NCBI GenBank assembly: GCA_038330095.1
Contig: JBBQNQ010000004.1
Location: 5,197 to 69,196, forward strand
Length of the DNA stretch: 64,000 nt
DNA from: JBBPZA01 sp038330095
GTDB taxonomy: Bacteria; Actinomycetota; Thermoleophilia; Solirubrobacterales; Solirubrobacteraceae
Direction of reading: 5' to 3'
Part shown: positions 1 through 8,104 of the stretch, piece after piece
Numbering within the stretch: the stretch's first letter is position 1
Layout: every line of letters starts with the position of its first letter
The notes under the pieces: model-generated
Seen by the model: the letters and a program-made list of their open reading frames with translations, nothing else
What the model was told of the DNA's origin: nothing
The model's database searches: none
Translations under genes and position numbers: made by a program

Positions 1-1305
1 CTGCGCCTGCGCGAGCCCGGCCGGGTGGGCATCTATGCCTGCGGGCCGACGGTCTACGGGCGCATCCACGTGGGAAACGCGCGGCCGTACGTCGTCTTTT
101 CGCTGCTCAAGCGGTTTCTGGAGCGCGAGGGACTCGCGGTGACGCTCGTCATCAACATCACCGACGTCAACGACAAGATCTACGACGCGGCCCGTGCGGC
201 CGGGGTCCCCAGCGCCGAGCTTGCCGCAGAGATGACCGCCCGCTACGTGGAGGACACCGATCGCCTCGGCCTCGGCCGGCCTGACCACGAGCCGCTCGCC
301 GGCGAGACCATCGGGCCGATCGTGGCCCTGATAGGGCGCCTGATCGAACGCGGGCACGCGTATGCCTCGGGCGGCGACGTCTTCTTCCGGGTGCGTTCGT
401 GGCCGGCTTATGGCTCGCTGTCGCACCGCGACCTGGACGGGATGGATCAGGGCGAGGGGGTGGAGGGCTCCGAGCGCAAGGGGGACCCACGCGACTTCGC
501 GCTGTGGAAGGGCCGCAAGCCCGAGGAGGACACCTGGTGGCCCGCGCCGTGGGGGGAGGGCCGGCCGGGATGGCACATCGAGTGCTCGGCGATGGCGCAG
601 GAGCTGCTGGGCCTGGACTTCGAGATCCACGGCGGCGGCTCGGACCTCGTGTTCCCCCATCACGAGAACGAGGCGGCGCAGACCGAGGCGGCGACCGGCG
701 CGCCGCTGGCCCGCCTGTGGGTCCACAACGGGATGGTGCGGATGGGCCAGGAGAAGATGGCCAAGTCCGTGGGGAACATCCGCCTGCTCCACCAGGCGCT
801 GGACGAGTTCGGCCGCGACGCGCTGGTCGTGTACTTCCTCGGCGGCCACTACCGCCAGCCCATAGCGTTCTCCGCCGAGCGCCTCCAGGACGCTCGTGCG
901 CGGGTGGAGCGCATCCGCGACGCGGCGCGCCGCCTCGAGCCGGGCCCCTCTCCACAAGCGCTCGCGCCGCTGCGCGAGCGCTTCCTCGACGCGCTGGCCG
1001 ACGACTTCAACACGCCCGAGGCGCTCGCGGCGCTCGCCGACTGGATCCGGGAGGCCAACCGGCGGGGAGGCGGGGTCGGCGATGGCGACCTGCGTTCGAT
1101 GCTCGAGGTCATCGGGCTGGAGGGGCTGCTCGCCGGCGACGGCGAGCAGGCCGGAGGGGAGGTCCGCGACTTGCTGCGCCGGCGCGAGGAGGCGCGAGCG
1201 AGCCGGGACTTCGAGCAGGCCGACCGCCTGCGAGACGACATCCGCGCTGTGGGGTGGGAGGTGCGCGATGGCCCGGAGGGGCCGGAGCTCGTCCGGGCGG
1301 GCTGA
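1..1305 (+). CDS. cysS: Cysteinyl-tRNA synthetase, 5' end outside the window
   Basis: Class I aminoacyl-tRNA synthetase that charges tRNA-Cys in the cytoplasm. The reading frame is open from base 1, so the extreme N-terminus is cut off by the window edge. The HIGH-equivalent HVGN lies just after the zinc-ligand segment YACGPTVYG. Further zinc ligands lie in HIECS and the HHENE stretch, and the KMSKS-type loop KMAKS is at bases 754-768. The C-terminal helical region ends in a short DALR-like tail, and the length fits the family. The 3' end overlaps rlmB by 38 bp, so the two are probably cotranscribed, as in the Firmicutes cysS-rlmB-sigH block. Confidence 0.97.
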   Translation: MRLREPGRVGIYACGPTVYGRIHVGNARPYVVFSLLKRFLEREGLAVTLVINITDVNDKIYDAARAAGVPSAELAAEMTARYVEDTDRLGLGRPDHEPLAGETIGPIVALIGRLIERGHAYASGGDVFFRVRSWPAYGSLSHRDLDGMDQGEGVEGSERKGDPRDFALWKGRKPEEDTWWPAPWGEGRPGWHIECSAMAQELLGLDFEIHGGGSDLVFPHHENEAAQTEAATGAPLARLWVHNGMVRMGQEKMAKSVGNIRLLHQALDEFGRDALVVYFLGGHYRQPIAFSAERLQDARARVERIRDAARRLEPGPSPQALAPLRERFLDALADDFNTPEALAALADWIREANRRGGGVGDGDLRSMLEVIGLEGLLAGDGEQAGGEVRDLLRRREEARASRDFEQADRLRDDIRAVGWEVRDGPEGPELVRAG

Positions 1306-2086
1306 GCGCGGGGGAGCTGACGCCGGGAGGGGTGGCGCGGGGCCCGGGCGGGGCGTCCCCGAGCCCGATCGCTCCGGCGACGTCCTCTACGGGCGCAACC
1401 CCGTCCGCGAGGCTCTGCGCGGGCGCAGGCGGGTGCGGCGGGTGTGGGCGTCGGCGAGGGTCGCCTCAGAGCCGTGGCTGGACGGCCTCGACGCGCGCGT
1501 CCTCGACGCCGAGGAGCTCGCCGCCCTATGCGGCTCGCCCGACCACCAGGGCGTCTGCGCGCAGGTGGCTCCCTATCCCTACGCGGACGCCACAGGCCTT
1601 CTCGCTGCGGACGACCCGCTGCTCGTGGCCCTCGACGAGGTCCAGGACCCCCAGAACCTCGGGGCGATCTGCCGCACGGCCGAGTGCGCCGGCGCGACCG
1701 GAGTCGTCCTGCCCGAGCGCAGGTCGGCCGAGGTGACGCCGGCGGCGGCCAAGGCATCGGCCGGCGCGGTCGAGCACCTGGCCGTGGCCCGTGTGCGCAA
1801 CCTCGCCGACTTCCTGCGCGAAGCCCGCGACGCGGGGTGCTGGTGCTACGGAGCGCAGGCCGGCGGGCCGGTGCCCTATGACCAGCCGGACTACCGCGGT
1901 GGGGTCGTGCTCGTGCTCGGGTCCGAGGGGCGCGGGCTGCGGCCCCGGGTCGCCTCGGCGTGCGACGCGCTGATCTCCCTCCCTGTCCACGGCGCGATCT
2001 CCTCGCTCAACGTGAGCGCTGCCGCGGCCGTGCTGCTGTACGAGATCTTGCAGGCGCGCGGCCAGGCTGTTGACAGCGGTCCATAA
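1268..2086 (+). CDS. rlmB: 23S rRNA (guanosine-2'-O)-methyltransferase RlmB (TrmH/SPOUT family)
   Basis: SPOUT-class methyltransferase that 2'-O-methylates a 23S rRNA guanosine. The ATG at 1268 gives 272 residues. A basic Arg/Gly-rich leader is followed by the substrate-binding segment LYGRNPVREAL (about residue 40). The three SPOUT motifs then follow: DPQNLGAICRTAE (about 125), LGSEGRGL (about 217) and SSLNVSAAAAVLLYE (about 245), which form the SAM-binding knot. The start lies 38 bp inside cysS, implying translational coupling. The family assignment is secure; RlmB rather than another TrmH paralogue is inferred from the cysS neighbour and the length. Confidence 0.9.
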   Translation: MARRGRSSSGRAERGGADAGRGGAGPGRGVPEPDRSGDVLYGRNPVREALRGRRRVRRVWASARVASEPWLDGLDARVLDAEELAALCGSPDHQGVCAQVAPYPYADATGLLAADDPLLVALDEVQDPQNLGAICRTAECAGATGVVLPERRSAEVTPAAAKASAGAVEHLAVARVRNLADFLREARDAGCWCYGAQAGGPVPYDQPDYRGGVVLVLGSEGRGLRPRVASACDALISLPVHGAISSLNVSAAAAVLLYEILQARGQAVDSGP

Positions 2087-2231
2087 CTGTGGGACCCTCA
2101 CGCCGCTTCAACGTAAACCTGAGGGTTGAGCCCTTGGGATAGAGGAGAGGCGGCGCCGGGGGAGGTAAGGCGCCACGAACGTCAAAGTCAGGCTCGTCAA
2201 GTGCGACAAGAGCCTGGAAAGGACCGTGCTC

Positions 2232-2879
2232 GTGGCCCAGTTGTCTCCGCGCACTCAGGCTCAACCGCAGCTTGAGGATACCTACCTAGTCGCCCTTGCG
2301 AAGCAGGGGAGCACCGACGCGTACGACCGCCTGCTCCGTCGCTACCACGGCTTCGTCCGCCTAAAGGCGTCGTCGTACTTCCTGGTCGGCGGCGACTCCG
2401 ACGACCTCATCCAGGAGGGGATGGTCGGCCTCTACAAGGCCATCCGCGACTACCGCACCGACCGCGAGTCGAGCTTTCGCAACTTCGCGGAGCTGTGCAT
2501 CACCCGCCAGATCATCACGGCGGTGAAGACCGCCACGCGCAACAAGCACGCGCCGCTGAATCAGTACGTGTCGTTCTCGGGCTCACCCGCGGCGGTGGAG
2601 GACGGCGAGCCGACGCTGGACGAGATCCTGCCCGGTCCCGCGGTCCACGACCCCGTCAACCAGGTGATCTCCACGGAGGAGCTGCGGTCTCTGGTGGACT
2701 GCCTGTCCTCGGTGCTCTCCGAGCTCGAGTCGCGGGTGCTCTCGCTGTACCTCGACGGCCACTCCTACGAACGCATCGGCGTGCGGCTGGAGTGCGACAG
2801 CAAGACGGTGGACAACGCGCTGCAGCGGGTCAAGCGCAAGGTCGGCGCGCATCTCGCGGCGCGCAACGTCGCGTTGTAG
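2232..2879 (+). CDS. sigH: RNA polymerase sigma factor of the Spo0H (SigH) family
   Basis: Alternative sigma-70 factor closely resembling Bacillus SigH. Region 2 contains SSYFLVGGDSDDLIQEGM and LCITRQIITAVKTATRNKH. Region 4 ends in the helix-turn-helix segment SKTVDNALQRVKRK. The GTG at 2232 is preferred because AAGGA ends 8 bases upstream; a GTG at 2226 is possible. The frame stays open back to 2169 without a canonical start. It lies 145 bp after rlmB, the same order as in Firmicutes, where SigH controls early stationary-phase and sporulation genes. No sporulation genes are visible here, so the regulon is unknown. Confidence 0.92.
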   Translation: MAQLSPRTQAQPQLEDTYLVALAKQGSTDAYDRLLRRYHGFVRLKASSYFLVGGDSDDLIQEGMVGLYKAIRDYRTDRESSFRNFAELCITRQIITAVKTATRNKHAPLNQYVSFSGSPAAVEDGEPTLDEILPGPAVHDPVNQVISTEELRSLVDCLSSVLSELESRVLSLYLDGHSYERIGVRLECDSKTVDNALQRVKRKVGAHLAARNVAL

Positions 2880-2903
2880 GCGCCGGCAGGTCACCCGTAG
2901 GAT
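2874..2903 (+). promoter_or_regulatory. Probable promoter for the 2910 gene, leaderless transcript
   Basis: TTGTAG (2874-2879) and TAGGAT (2898-2903) are separated by 18 bp. The -10 box ends six bases before the GTG at 2910, leaving no room for a ribosome binding site. Its -35 box overlaps the last codons of sigH. Confidence 0.5.
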
Positions 2904-2909
2904 CACGCC

Positions 2910-3299
2910 GTGCCGAATTGGCTGGTCATCATCCTCGTGGTGTTCGCCGCGCTGGCGTTGGCGCTCGCGCTGGGGGGCGGCATCGTCGTGAGCCGCCGCC
3001 GGCACCGTGAGGAGCCCGCCTTCGAGGCCAGCCTCGCAGAGGCCAACCGCGCGCTTGCCGCGGCGCACGCACAGGACAACGGCTGGGAGCCGGCCGCGCT
3101 GCGCGAAGCGGCCCGCCTTGCCTTCGAGGACGAACGGCCCGACGAGAGCATTCGCGCGATGTCCCTCGTGCAGGTGGTGGACCTACCAGGCATCCAGGAG
3201 GATGAGGCGGTGTTCCGCGTGGTTACTGATGACGGCGCGGTCCATCACCTCACGCTCGGCCGCACCGAGCACGGCTGGCGCCCGGATCGCCTGACCTGA
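2910..3299 (+). CDS. Small membrane-anchored protein of unknown function
   Basis: A 129-residue protein starting at GTG 2910, directly after a leaderless-type -10 box. Residues about 3-28 form one strongly hydrophobic helix (LVIILVVFAALALALALGG), followed by the basic stop-transfer stretch SRRRHREE. The remaining 100 residues are a soluble, acidic C-terminal part predicted to lie in the cytoplasm. It begins with Ala-rich helices and ends in beta-like segments (DEAVFRVVTDDGAVHHLTLG) that resemble a small sensor or PepSY-like fold, but I do not recognise a family. It is separated from sigH by 30 bp and could be partly cotranscribed with it. Confidence 0.65.
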   Translation: MPNWLVIILVVFAALALALALGGGIVVSRRRHREEPAFEASLAEANRALAAAHAQDNGWEPAALREAARLAFEDERPDESIRAMSLVQVVDLPGIQEDEAVFRVVTDDGAVHHLTLGRTEHGWRPDRLT

Positions 3300-3320
3300 G
3301 GGATCAGACCTCAGCGCCCA

Positions 3321-3350
3321 GCCGAACGGCGTCGGGCGAGGGAGAGGCGG
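3321..3350 (+). repeat. Copy of the dispersed GAACGGCGTCGGG intergenic repeat
   Basis: The core GAACGGCGTCGGGCGAGG and its extension GAGAGG (3324-3347) are identical over 24 bp to the reverse complement of 53023-53046. It lies between two small membrane protein genes. A degenerate relative (GAAAGGCATCGACGAGCG) lies at 3789-3806. Confidence 0.7.
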
Positions 3351-3421
3351 GTATTGGGTGTCCACCTGGTTGCCCGTTGGGGTACTAACCGGTTAGGGGT
3401 ATCCACCGGAGGGAGATCGAA

Positions 3422-3781
3422 GTGCTTCTGCTCGCCCGTCTAGTCAGGCTCGTCACCACGATCGTCGTGGCGATCATCGTCGCCGGCATCTTGCTCTTCG
3501 TGCTCGACGCCAATGCGTCCAACACGATCGTCAGCAACATCAACGACGCGGCCAAGTGGCTCGTCGGGCCGTTCAAGAACGTCTTCTCGCTCGACAACGC
3601 GAAGACCAACCTGGCCGTCAACTGGGGCCTGGCCGCTCTGGTCTACGCGATCGTCGGCGGGCTCATCGCCTCGCTGCTCGCGCGCGTCGGCCTGGCCGCC
3701 GCGGACTCCGGCGGGCCCGGCCGCGGCCGCGGCCGGGGGCGCTGGCGTCGCCGGCGCGCGTCCGACGACCCGGCGGCTTAG
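3422..3781 (+). CDS. Small two-helix membrane protein, unknown
   Basis: A 119-residue protein with a GTG start preceded by GGAGGGAG at a good distance. The first hydrophobic helix spans about residues 8-28 (LVTTIVVAIIVAGILLFVL), and a second about residues 66-92 (NWGLAALVYAIVGGLIASLLARVG). A polar extracytoplasmic loop of about 40 residues connects them. The C-terminus is an Arg/Gly-rich basic tail (GRGRGRGRWRRRR) likely to contact membrane phospholipid or nucleic acid. No enzyme motif is visible and I cannot name a family. It appears monocistronic. Confidence 0.65.
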   Translation: MLLLARLVRLVTTIVVAIIVAGILLFVLDANASNTIVSNINDAAKWLVGPFKNVFSLDNAKTNLAVNWGLAALVYAIVGGLIASLLARVGLAAADSGGPGRGRGRGRWRRRRASDDPAA

Positions 3782-3873
3782 TAGCCCCGAAAGGCATCGA
3801 CGAGCGAGAAGGGGGTCGGGCTTCGGGGGGTGGGGCGATTCCGGTCGCTATGTGACCGTTGTTCGACCCACCC

Positions 3874-4725
3874 CTAGGGCAATTCGCGCTTGGTCCAGTC
3901 GGCCTTCGACCATGGGGTCTGCGGTCGCTCCTGGGCCTCGCCGTCGACCGTGACGTTGACGCGCTCGTCGAAGAAGGCGATGCGCCCGGCGATGGGTGAC
4001 ACCTCGTTCAGCGGGTCGGGGTAAGTCCAGGCGAGGACGTCCTCCACCTGCCCGTCGGCCTCGACGGCGAAGTAGGAGGCGGTCCCCTTGTAGGGGCACA
4101 GGCTCGAGAAGTCGACTGAGCTGAGCGCGGCGGCGTCGACGTCGTCGGGCGGCAGGTACCACCGCGGGGGCAGTCCCGACTCGAAGAGCACGAGCGAACG
4201 CGTGCTATCGGCGAGCTGGTGGCCGTGGACCGACACCTGCACCCGCCGACTGGTTTGCCGGACGTCCACGCGGTGGTAGGGATCGCGAGGGTGGCCCTTC
4301 ACCAGCTCGTCCTCCTCCAGCCACTCGTCGAGAGCGTTCCAGTAGAAGGACACGTAGCCGGCGAGCGGGGGCGCGCCGTCGATCGGCTCGGGATAGGTCC
4401 AGGCCGCATTCTCGGACAGGCGGTCGCCGACGCGCACCGAGAAGTAGGACGCGTCGCCCTTGATCGGGCAGTGCGTGTGGCGCTCGCCGGCTTCGAGCAG
4501 GTCTTGCCGCACGTCCTCGATCGGGAAGTACCAGCGCAGCATCGTTCCCGTCTCGTGCATCAGCTTGACCCGCCGGCTGTCCACGACGACCTCGCCGGCG
4601 AGCTTCCCGCGCACCCACCGCGGCGAGTCCTCCCACCAGAGCACCCGCCCGTCGACGGATACGGCCCCATTGAACTCTCCACGCGGTGCCTGACCGAAGG
4701 GCCCGGTCCCAAGTGTCAGCGACAT
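3874..4725 (-). CDS. Tandem DUF427 domain protein
   Basis: A 283-residue protein with two copies of the DUF427 beta-sandwich domain. The first carries LMHETGTMLRWYFP, CPIKGDASYFSVRVG and AWTYPEP; the second carries VLFESGLPPRWYLP, CPYKGTASYFAVEADG and AWTYPDP. Each copy holds the family-typical C-P-x-K-G-x-A-S-Y segment. The ATG at 4725 is preceded by GGGAAGGGAG at a suitable distance. The gene's start lies 30 bp from the 3' end of tRNA-Thr on the same strand. DUF427 proteins are common in actinobacteria and have no settled biochemical role; the duplicated form is a known architecture. Confidence 0.9.
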   Translation of the reverse strand: MSLTLGTGPFGQAPRGEFNGAVSVDGRVLWWEDSPRWVRGKLAGEVVVDSRRVKLMHETGTMLRWYFPIEDVRQDLLEAGERHTHCPIKGDASYFSVRVGDRLSENAAWTYPEPIDGAPPLAGYVSFYWNALDEWLEEDELVKGHPRDPYHRVDVRQTSRRVQVSVHGHQLADSTRSLVLFESGLPPRWYLPPDDVDAAALSSVDFSSLCPYKGTASYFAVEADGQVEDVLAWTYPDPLNEVSPIAGRIAFFDERVNVTVDGEAQERPQTPWSKADWTKRELP

Positions 4726-4755
4726 CCGAACTCCCTTCCCGGTTACCGAACCAGA

Positions 4756-4827
4756 GCCCGCCCTCGGAGTCGAACCGAGAACCTCAGCTTTACAAGAGCT
4801 GTGCTCTGCCAGTTGAGCTAGGCGGGC
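4756..4827 (-). tRNA. tRNA-Thr (anticodon UGU)
   Basis: A complete 72-base cloverleaf on the minus strand. The acceptor stem is GCCCGCC/GGCGGGC, the D stem GCTC/GAGC, the anticodon stem CAGCT/AGCTG with loop CTTGTAA (anticodon TGT), the variable loop AGGTT, and the T stem CTCGG/CCGAG with loop TTCGACT. The 3' CCA is not encoded; the next bases on that strand are TCT. It reads ACA codons, which are rare in this GC-rich genome. Confidence 0.97.
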
Positions 4828-4869
4828 AGCCTCATCGAGAGTACTCTCGCGGCCGAGGAGCAAGGAGCG

Positions 4870-6510
4870 ATGAGTCAGTCCTACGCCCACGGCGCCTCGG
4901 ACGCCCCGCTGCTCGGCGAGACCGTCGGCGCCCGCCTGGAGCGGACCGCGGCGCGGCTTGGAGACGCGCAGGCGCTGGTGGCTTGCCATCAGGGCATCCG
5001 GTGGACCTACGCCGAGCTGAACGCTCGCGTGGACCGGGTCGCCCGTGCATTGCTGGCCGCGGGACTGGAGCGCGGCGACCGGCTCGGGATCTGGAGCGCC
5101 AACCGCGCCGAGTGGGTGCTGGTCCAGTACGCGACGGCGAAGGCCGGCGTCGTGCTGGTCAACGTCAACCCCGCCTACCGGACCTCCGAGCTCGCCTACG
5201 CCCTGCGCCAGTCGGGTTGCCGGATGCTCGTCAGCGCGCCGGAGTTCAAGGGCTCTGACTACGCGGCGATGGTGAAGGAGGTTCGCGGCGAGTTGCCCGC
5301 GCTCGAGCGCGTGGTCTTCCTCGACACGGCCGACTGGGACGAGCTGCTGGCCGGTGCCGAAGCGGTGGACGACGCCACGCTGGACGAGCGCGCGGCGTCG
5401 CTGCAGTTCGATGACCCGATCAACATCCAGTACACGAGCGGGACGACAGGCTTTCCCAAGGGCGCGACGCTCAGCCACCACAACATCCTCAACAATGGCT
5501 TCTTCACCGGCGAGGCGTGCCGCTACACCGAGGCCGACCGCGTCTGCATCCCCGTGCCGCTGTACCACTGCTTCGGGATGGTGCTCGGCAACCTCGCCTG
5601 CACCACGCACGGCGCGTGCATGGTCTACCCGGAGGCCGCGTTCGAGCCGCGCGCCTGCCTGGAGGCGGTTCAGGCCGAGGGCTGCACGAGCCTGTACGGC
5701 GTCCCGACTATGTTCATCGCCGAGCTCGCCCTGCCCGAGTTCGGCGACTACGACCTCTCGAGCCTGCGCACCGGGATCATGGCGGGCTCGCCTTGCCCGG
5801 TGGAGGTGATGCGACGCGTGGTCTCCGAGATGCACATGGACCAGGTGACCATCTGCTACGGGATGACCGAGACCTCGCCGGTCTCGACTCAAACGACCCA
5901 CGACGACCCGCTCGAGCGACGGGTGGGCACCGTGGGCCGCGTTCATCCGCACGTCGAGGTGAAGGTGGTCGACGCGTCCCATGGGCGCGTCGTCGCCCAC
6001 GGCGACCCCGGCGAGCTGTGCACCCGCGGCTACTCGGTCATGGTCGGCTACTGGGACGACCCCGAGCGCACGGACGAGGCGATCGACAGCGCGGGCTGGA
6101 TGCACACCGGCGATCTCGCGACGATGGACGAGGAGGGCTACGTCAAAATCGTCGGCCGCATCAAGGACATGATCATCCGGGGTGGCGAGAACGTCTACCC
6201 GCGCGAGATCGAGGAGTTCCTCTACACCCATCCCGACGTCGCCGACGCGCAGGTCTTCGGGGTGCCGGACGAGCGCTACGGCGAGGAGATCGCGGCCTGG
6301 GTGCAGCCGCGCGAGGGCGCGACGGTCGACGCCGACGCGCTGCGCGAGTTCTGCCGTGGACGCATCGCCCACTACAAGGTGCCGCGGCACGTCAAGGTCG
6401 TCGAGGGCTTCCCGATGACCGTCACCGGCAAGGTGCAGAAGTTCAGGATGCGCGACCAGGCGATCGAGGAGCTCGGGCTGCGAGAGGCGGAGGCGGTCGG
6501 TACGGCGTAG
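4870..6510 (+). CDS. AMP-binding acyl-CoA synthetase (FadD/ACSF2-like)
   Basis: Adenylate-forming ligase of 546 residues that would activate a fatty or other carboxylic acid to its CoA thioester in two ATP-dependent steps. The phosphate loop YTSGTTGFPKG is at about residue 188, GMTETSP at about 330, the hinge region GRIKDMIIRGGENVYPRE at about 430, and the catalytic Lys in TGKVQK near 520. The length and the conserved CYGMTETSP and GYWDDPERT segments match the medium/long-chain group typified by ACSF2. The ATG at 4870 follows GGAGCAAGGAGCG. The dehydrogenase and thiolase genes at 18.8-20.8 kb could act on its products, though they are far away. Confidence 0.9.
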   Translation: MSQSYAHGASDAPLLGETVGARLERTAARLGDAQALVACHQGIRWTYAELNARVDRVARALLAAGLERGDRLGIWSANRAEWVLVQYATAKAGVVLVNVNPAYRTSELAYALRQSGCRMLVSAPEFKGSDYAAMVKEVRGELPALERVVFLDTADWDELLAGAEAVDDATLDERAASLQFDDPINIQYTSGTTGFPKGATLSHHNILNNGFFTGEACRYTEADRVCIPVPLYHCFGMVLGNLACTTHGACMVYPEAAFEPRACLEAVQAEGCTSLYGVPTMFIAELALPEFGDYDLSSLRTGIMAGSPCPVEVMRRVVSEMHMDQVTICYGMTETSPVSTQTTHDDPLERRVGTVGRVHPHVEVKVVDASHGRVVAHGDPGELCTRGYSVMVGYWDDPERTDEAIDSAGWMHTGDLATMDEEGYVKIVGRIKDMIIRGGENVYPREIEEFLYTHPDVADAQVFGVPDERYGEEIAAWVQPREGATVDADALREFCRGRIAHYKVPRHVKVVEGFPMTVTGKVQKFRMRDQAIEELGLREAEAVGTA

Positions 6511-6589
6511 CGTGGGCTGAGCGGCGCCGGCGGGCGTGGCTGCTGGAGGTTGCTGGAGCGCGAGAGCGGCGCCTAGCCGCCCAGGGCTC

Positions 6590-7531
6590 TCACTGCGCGA
6601 GCCGCTCGCGCCACCACGCCACCATGTCGCGCAGCGTGTCGCCCAGCGCGACCTGCGGCCGCCAGCCCGTCGCGTCCTGCAGGCGGGCGGGGTCGCCGCG
6701 AACGTCCATGACGTCGTGCGGGCGCACCAGTCGCTGGTCCACGACGTGCTCGATCTCGTCCCCGGTCACCTCGCCGAGCAGCGCGATGGCATCGGCGATC
6801 GACACCGAGCGCCCCGAGCAGACGTTGTAGGCGCCCGGGGGCGCGGCCTGCGCCAGCAGCCGGTAGGCGCGCACCACGTCGCGCACGTCGGTGTAGTCAC
6901 GCCGCGACTCCGGGTTGCCGCTGACGATGCGGGACGGGCGCTCGCCGCCCAGCTGCGCCTGCGCGAGCTGGCGCGCGAACGAGGTGAGCGCGTAGTTGGG
7001 CGCGTTTCCCGGCCCCGCGTGATTGAAGGCGCGCACGCGCACGACGTGGAGCGCGTGCGCGTCCACGTAGAGCCCGGCGAGCAGGTCGGCCGCCGCCTTG
7101 GAGACGGCGTAGGGGTTCTGGGGACGCAGTGGGGCGTCCTCGGAGACGGGCAGCCGCGCCGGCGGGCCGTAGATCTCGCCGCTGCCGACCACCACCACGC
7201 GCGCCTCGGGCGCTTCGTGACGGACGGCCTCGAGCACGTTCAGGGTGGTCGTGACGTTCTCGCGCAGGGTCGCGCCCGGGTCCTCCCAGGAGGCGGGCAC
7301 GAAGGCCTGCGCGGCAAGGTGGAAGACGCGCTCGGGCGCTGCCTCGCGGACGACGTCGAGCGCGGCGTCGGCATCCAGCAGGTCGGCCACCATCCAGGTC
7401 GCCTCCCCCGCGCTCGTTCCGTCCCCAGCCGAGCGCGCGAGCGCCACCACCTCGTCGCCCGCCGCCAGGCAGGCGTCCACCAGATGACGCCCCGCGAAGC
7501 CCCGTGCGCCTGTGACCAGGGCGCGGGTCAG
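6590..7531 (-). CDS. NAD(P)-dependent sugar-nucleotide epimerase/reductase (GDP-6-deoxymannose reductase-like), CTG start
   Basis: Extended short-chain dehydrogenase of 313 residues. The dinucleotide motif TGARGFAG is at residues 7-14, HLAAQ at 71-75, and the catalytic pair YAVSK at Tyr141/Lys145. It most resembles GDP-mannose dehydratase and GDP-4-keto-6-deoxymannose reductase relatives, so a role in cell-surface deoxysugar synthesis is likely; the exact substrate is not readable. No ATG, GTG or TTG occurs before the Rossmann motif. The only start that gives a complete fold is CTG at 7531-7529, which overlaps the TGA of the upstream gene as CTGA. The first ATG would begin at residue 47 and remove the cofactor site. 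Confidence 0.88.
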   Translation of the reverse strand: MTRALVTGARGFAGRHLVDACLAAGDEVVALARSAGDGTSAGEATWMVADLLDADAALDVVREAAPERVFHLAAQAFVPASWEDPGATLRENVTTTLNVLEAVRHEAPEARVVVVGSGEIYGPPARLPVSEDAPLRPQNPYAVSKAAADLLAGLYVDAHALHVVRVRAFNHAGPGNAPNYALTSFARQLAQAQLGGERPSRIVSGNPESRRDYTDVRDVVRAYRLLAQAAPPGAYNVCSGRSVSIADAIALLGEVTGDEIEHVVDQRLVRPHDVMDVRGDPARLQDATGWRPQVALGDTLRDMVAWWRERLAQ

Positions 7532-8064
7532 GACACGCGCGCGGACACTGCCTGCTCGAGGTCGCCGTGCCCGTTGGAGGACACGACGTCCGCGGAGGGG
7601 AGGGGTGGCTCGTACTCGGAGGCGTTGAGCCGCCGCTCGAGCTCGCCCAGCATGACTCCGAAGAGCAGGTGGCGCCATGCCGCCTGCGCGAATGCGCGGC
7701 GGTTGCCGCTCAGGCGCGGGAGCTCGTCGCGCGCCGGGTGAACGCGATCGGTCAGGCGGGTGAGGGGCCAGAGCCCCACGTGCTCCACCAGACCGGCTGC
7801 CGGTCCGCGCGCCCACGCCGGCAAGGGCAGCAGCGGTGCCGCGTTCGCGTAGGCGGCTCCGAACGCGGCTCCGTTGAGGGCGTGCAGCCAGAGGCCGACG
7901 GGGAGCCACGCAGGCCTGCGGGTCACTGCCTTGCCGAGCAGCTCGACGTCGTCGTAGCGGCTTGCGAACGCCCGCTTGTCCAGCGGCTGCTGCGCCGCCC
8001 AGACTGCGGCGGCGGCTGCTCCCGCCAGGGCGCCACGGACGGTGCGATCGCGGTCGAAGGCCAT
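7528..8064 (-). CDS. Small membrane-associated protein of unknown function
   Basis: A 178-residue protein starting at ATG 8064. Alanine-rich hydrophobic stretches (GALAGAAAAAVWAAQQ, GLWLHALNGAAFGAAYANAAPLL) suggest two or three short membrane helices. LEHVGLWPL-type and AWRHLLFGVMLGELERRLN segments follow, then a polar tail. I do not recognise a named family. It precedes the epimerase with a 4-bp CTGA overlap, so both are made from one mRNA. TACAGT (minus strand, 8077-8082) lies 12 bases before the ATG and looks like a leaderless -10 box. An upstream GTG within the 8105 region is possible but would cross the divergent gene. Confidence 0.75.
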   Translation of the reverse strand: MAFDRDRTVRGALAGAAAAAVWAAQQPLDKRAFASRYDDVELLGKAVTRRPAWLPVGLWLHALNGAAFGAAYANAAPLLPLPAWARGPAAGLVEHVGLWPLTRLTDRVHPARDELPRLSGNRRAFAQAAWRHLLFGVMLGELERRLNASEYEPPLPSADVVSSNGHGDLEQAVSARVS

Positions 8065-8076
8065 GCGCTGCACCGG

Positions 8077-8082
8077 ACTGTA
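8077..8082 (-). promoter_or_regulatory. Possible -10 box for the 8064 gene
   Basis: On the minus strand this reads TACAGT, ending 12 bases before the ATG at 8064, with no Shine-Dalgarno sequence between. The divergent gene begins within about 25 bp. Confidence 0.35.
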
Positions 8083-8104
8083 ACGAGCGAGCGGCCACCG
8101 GGTA

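Noticed and set aside
1302..1304. A CTGA at the end of cysS, as a possible fifth CTG start.
   Set aside because: That frame is not the rlmB frame; rlmB has its own ATG at 1268.
4726..6390. An open minus-strand frame that extends upstream of the DUF427 protein across the tRNA and the acyl-CoA synthetase.
   Set aside because: It contains no recognisable domain, crosses a tRNA gene and mirrors codon bias of the plus-strand gene. The ATG at 4725 has a good ribosome binding site.
6511..6589. A GCGGCGCC-rich gap as a further copy of the GAACGGC repeat.
   Set aside because: It shares only GC-rich hexamers, not the GAACGGCRTCGGG core.
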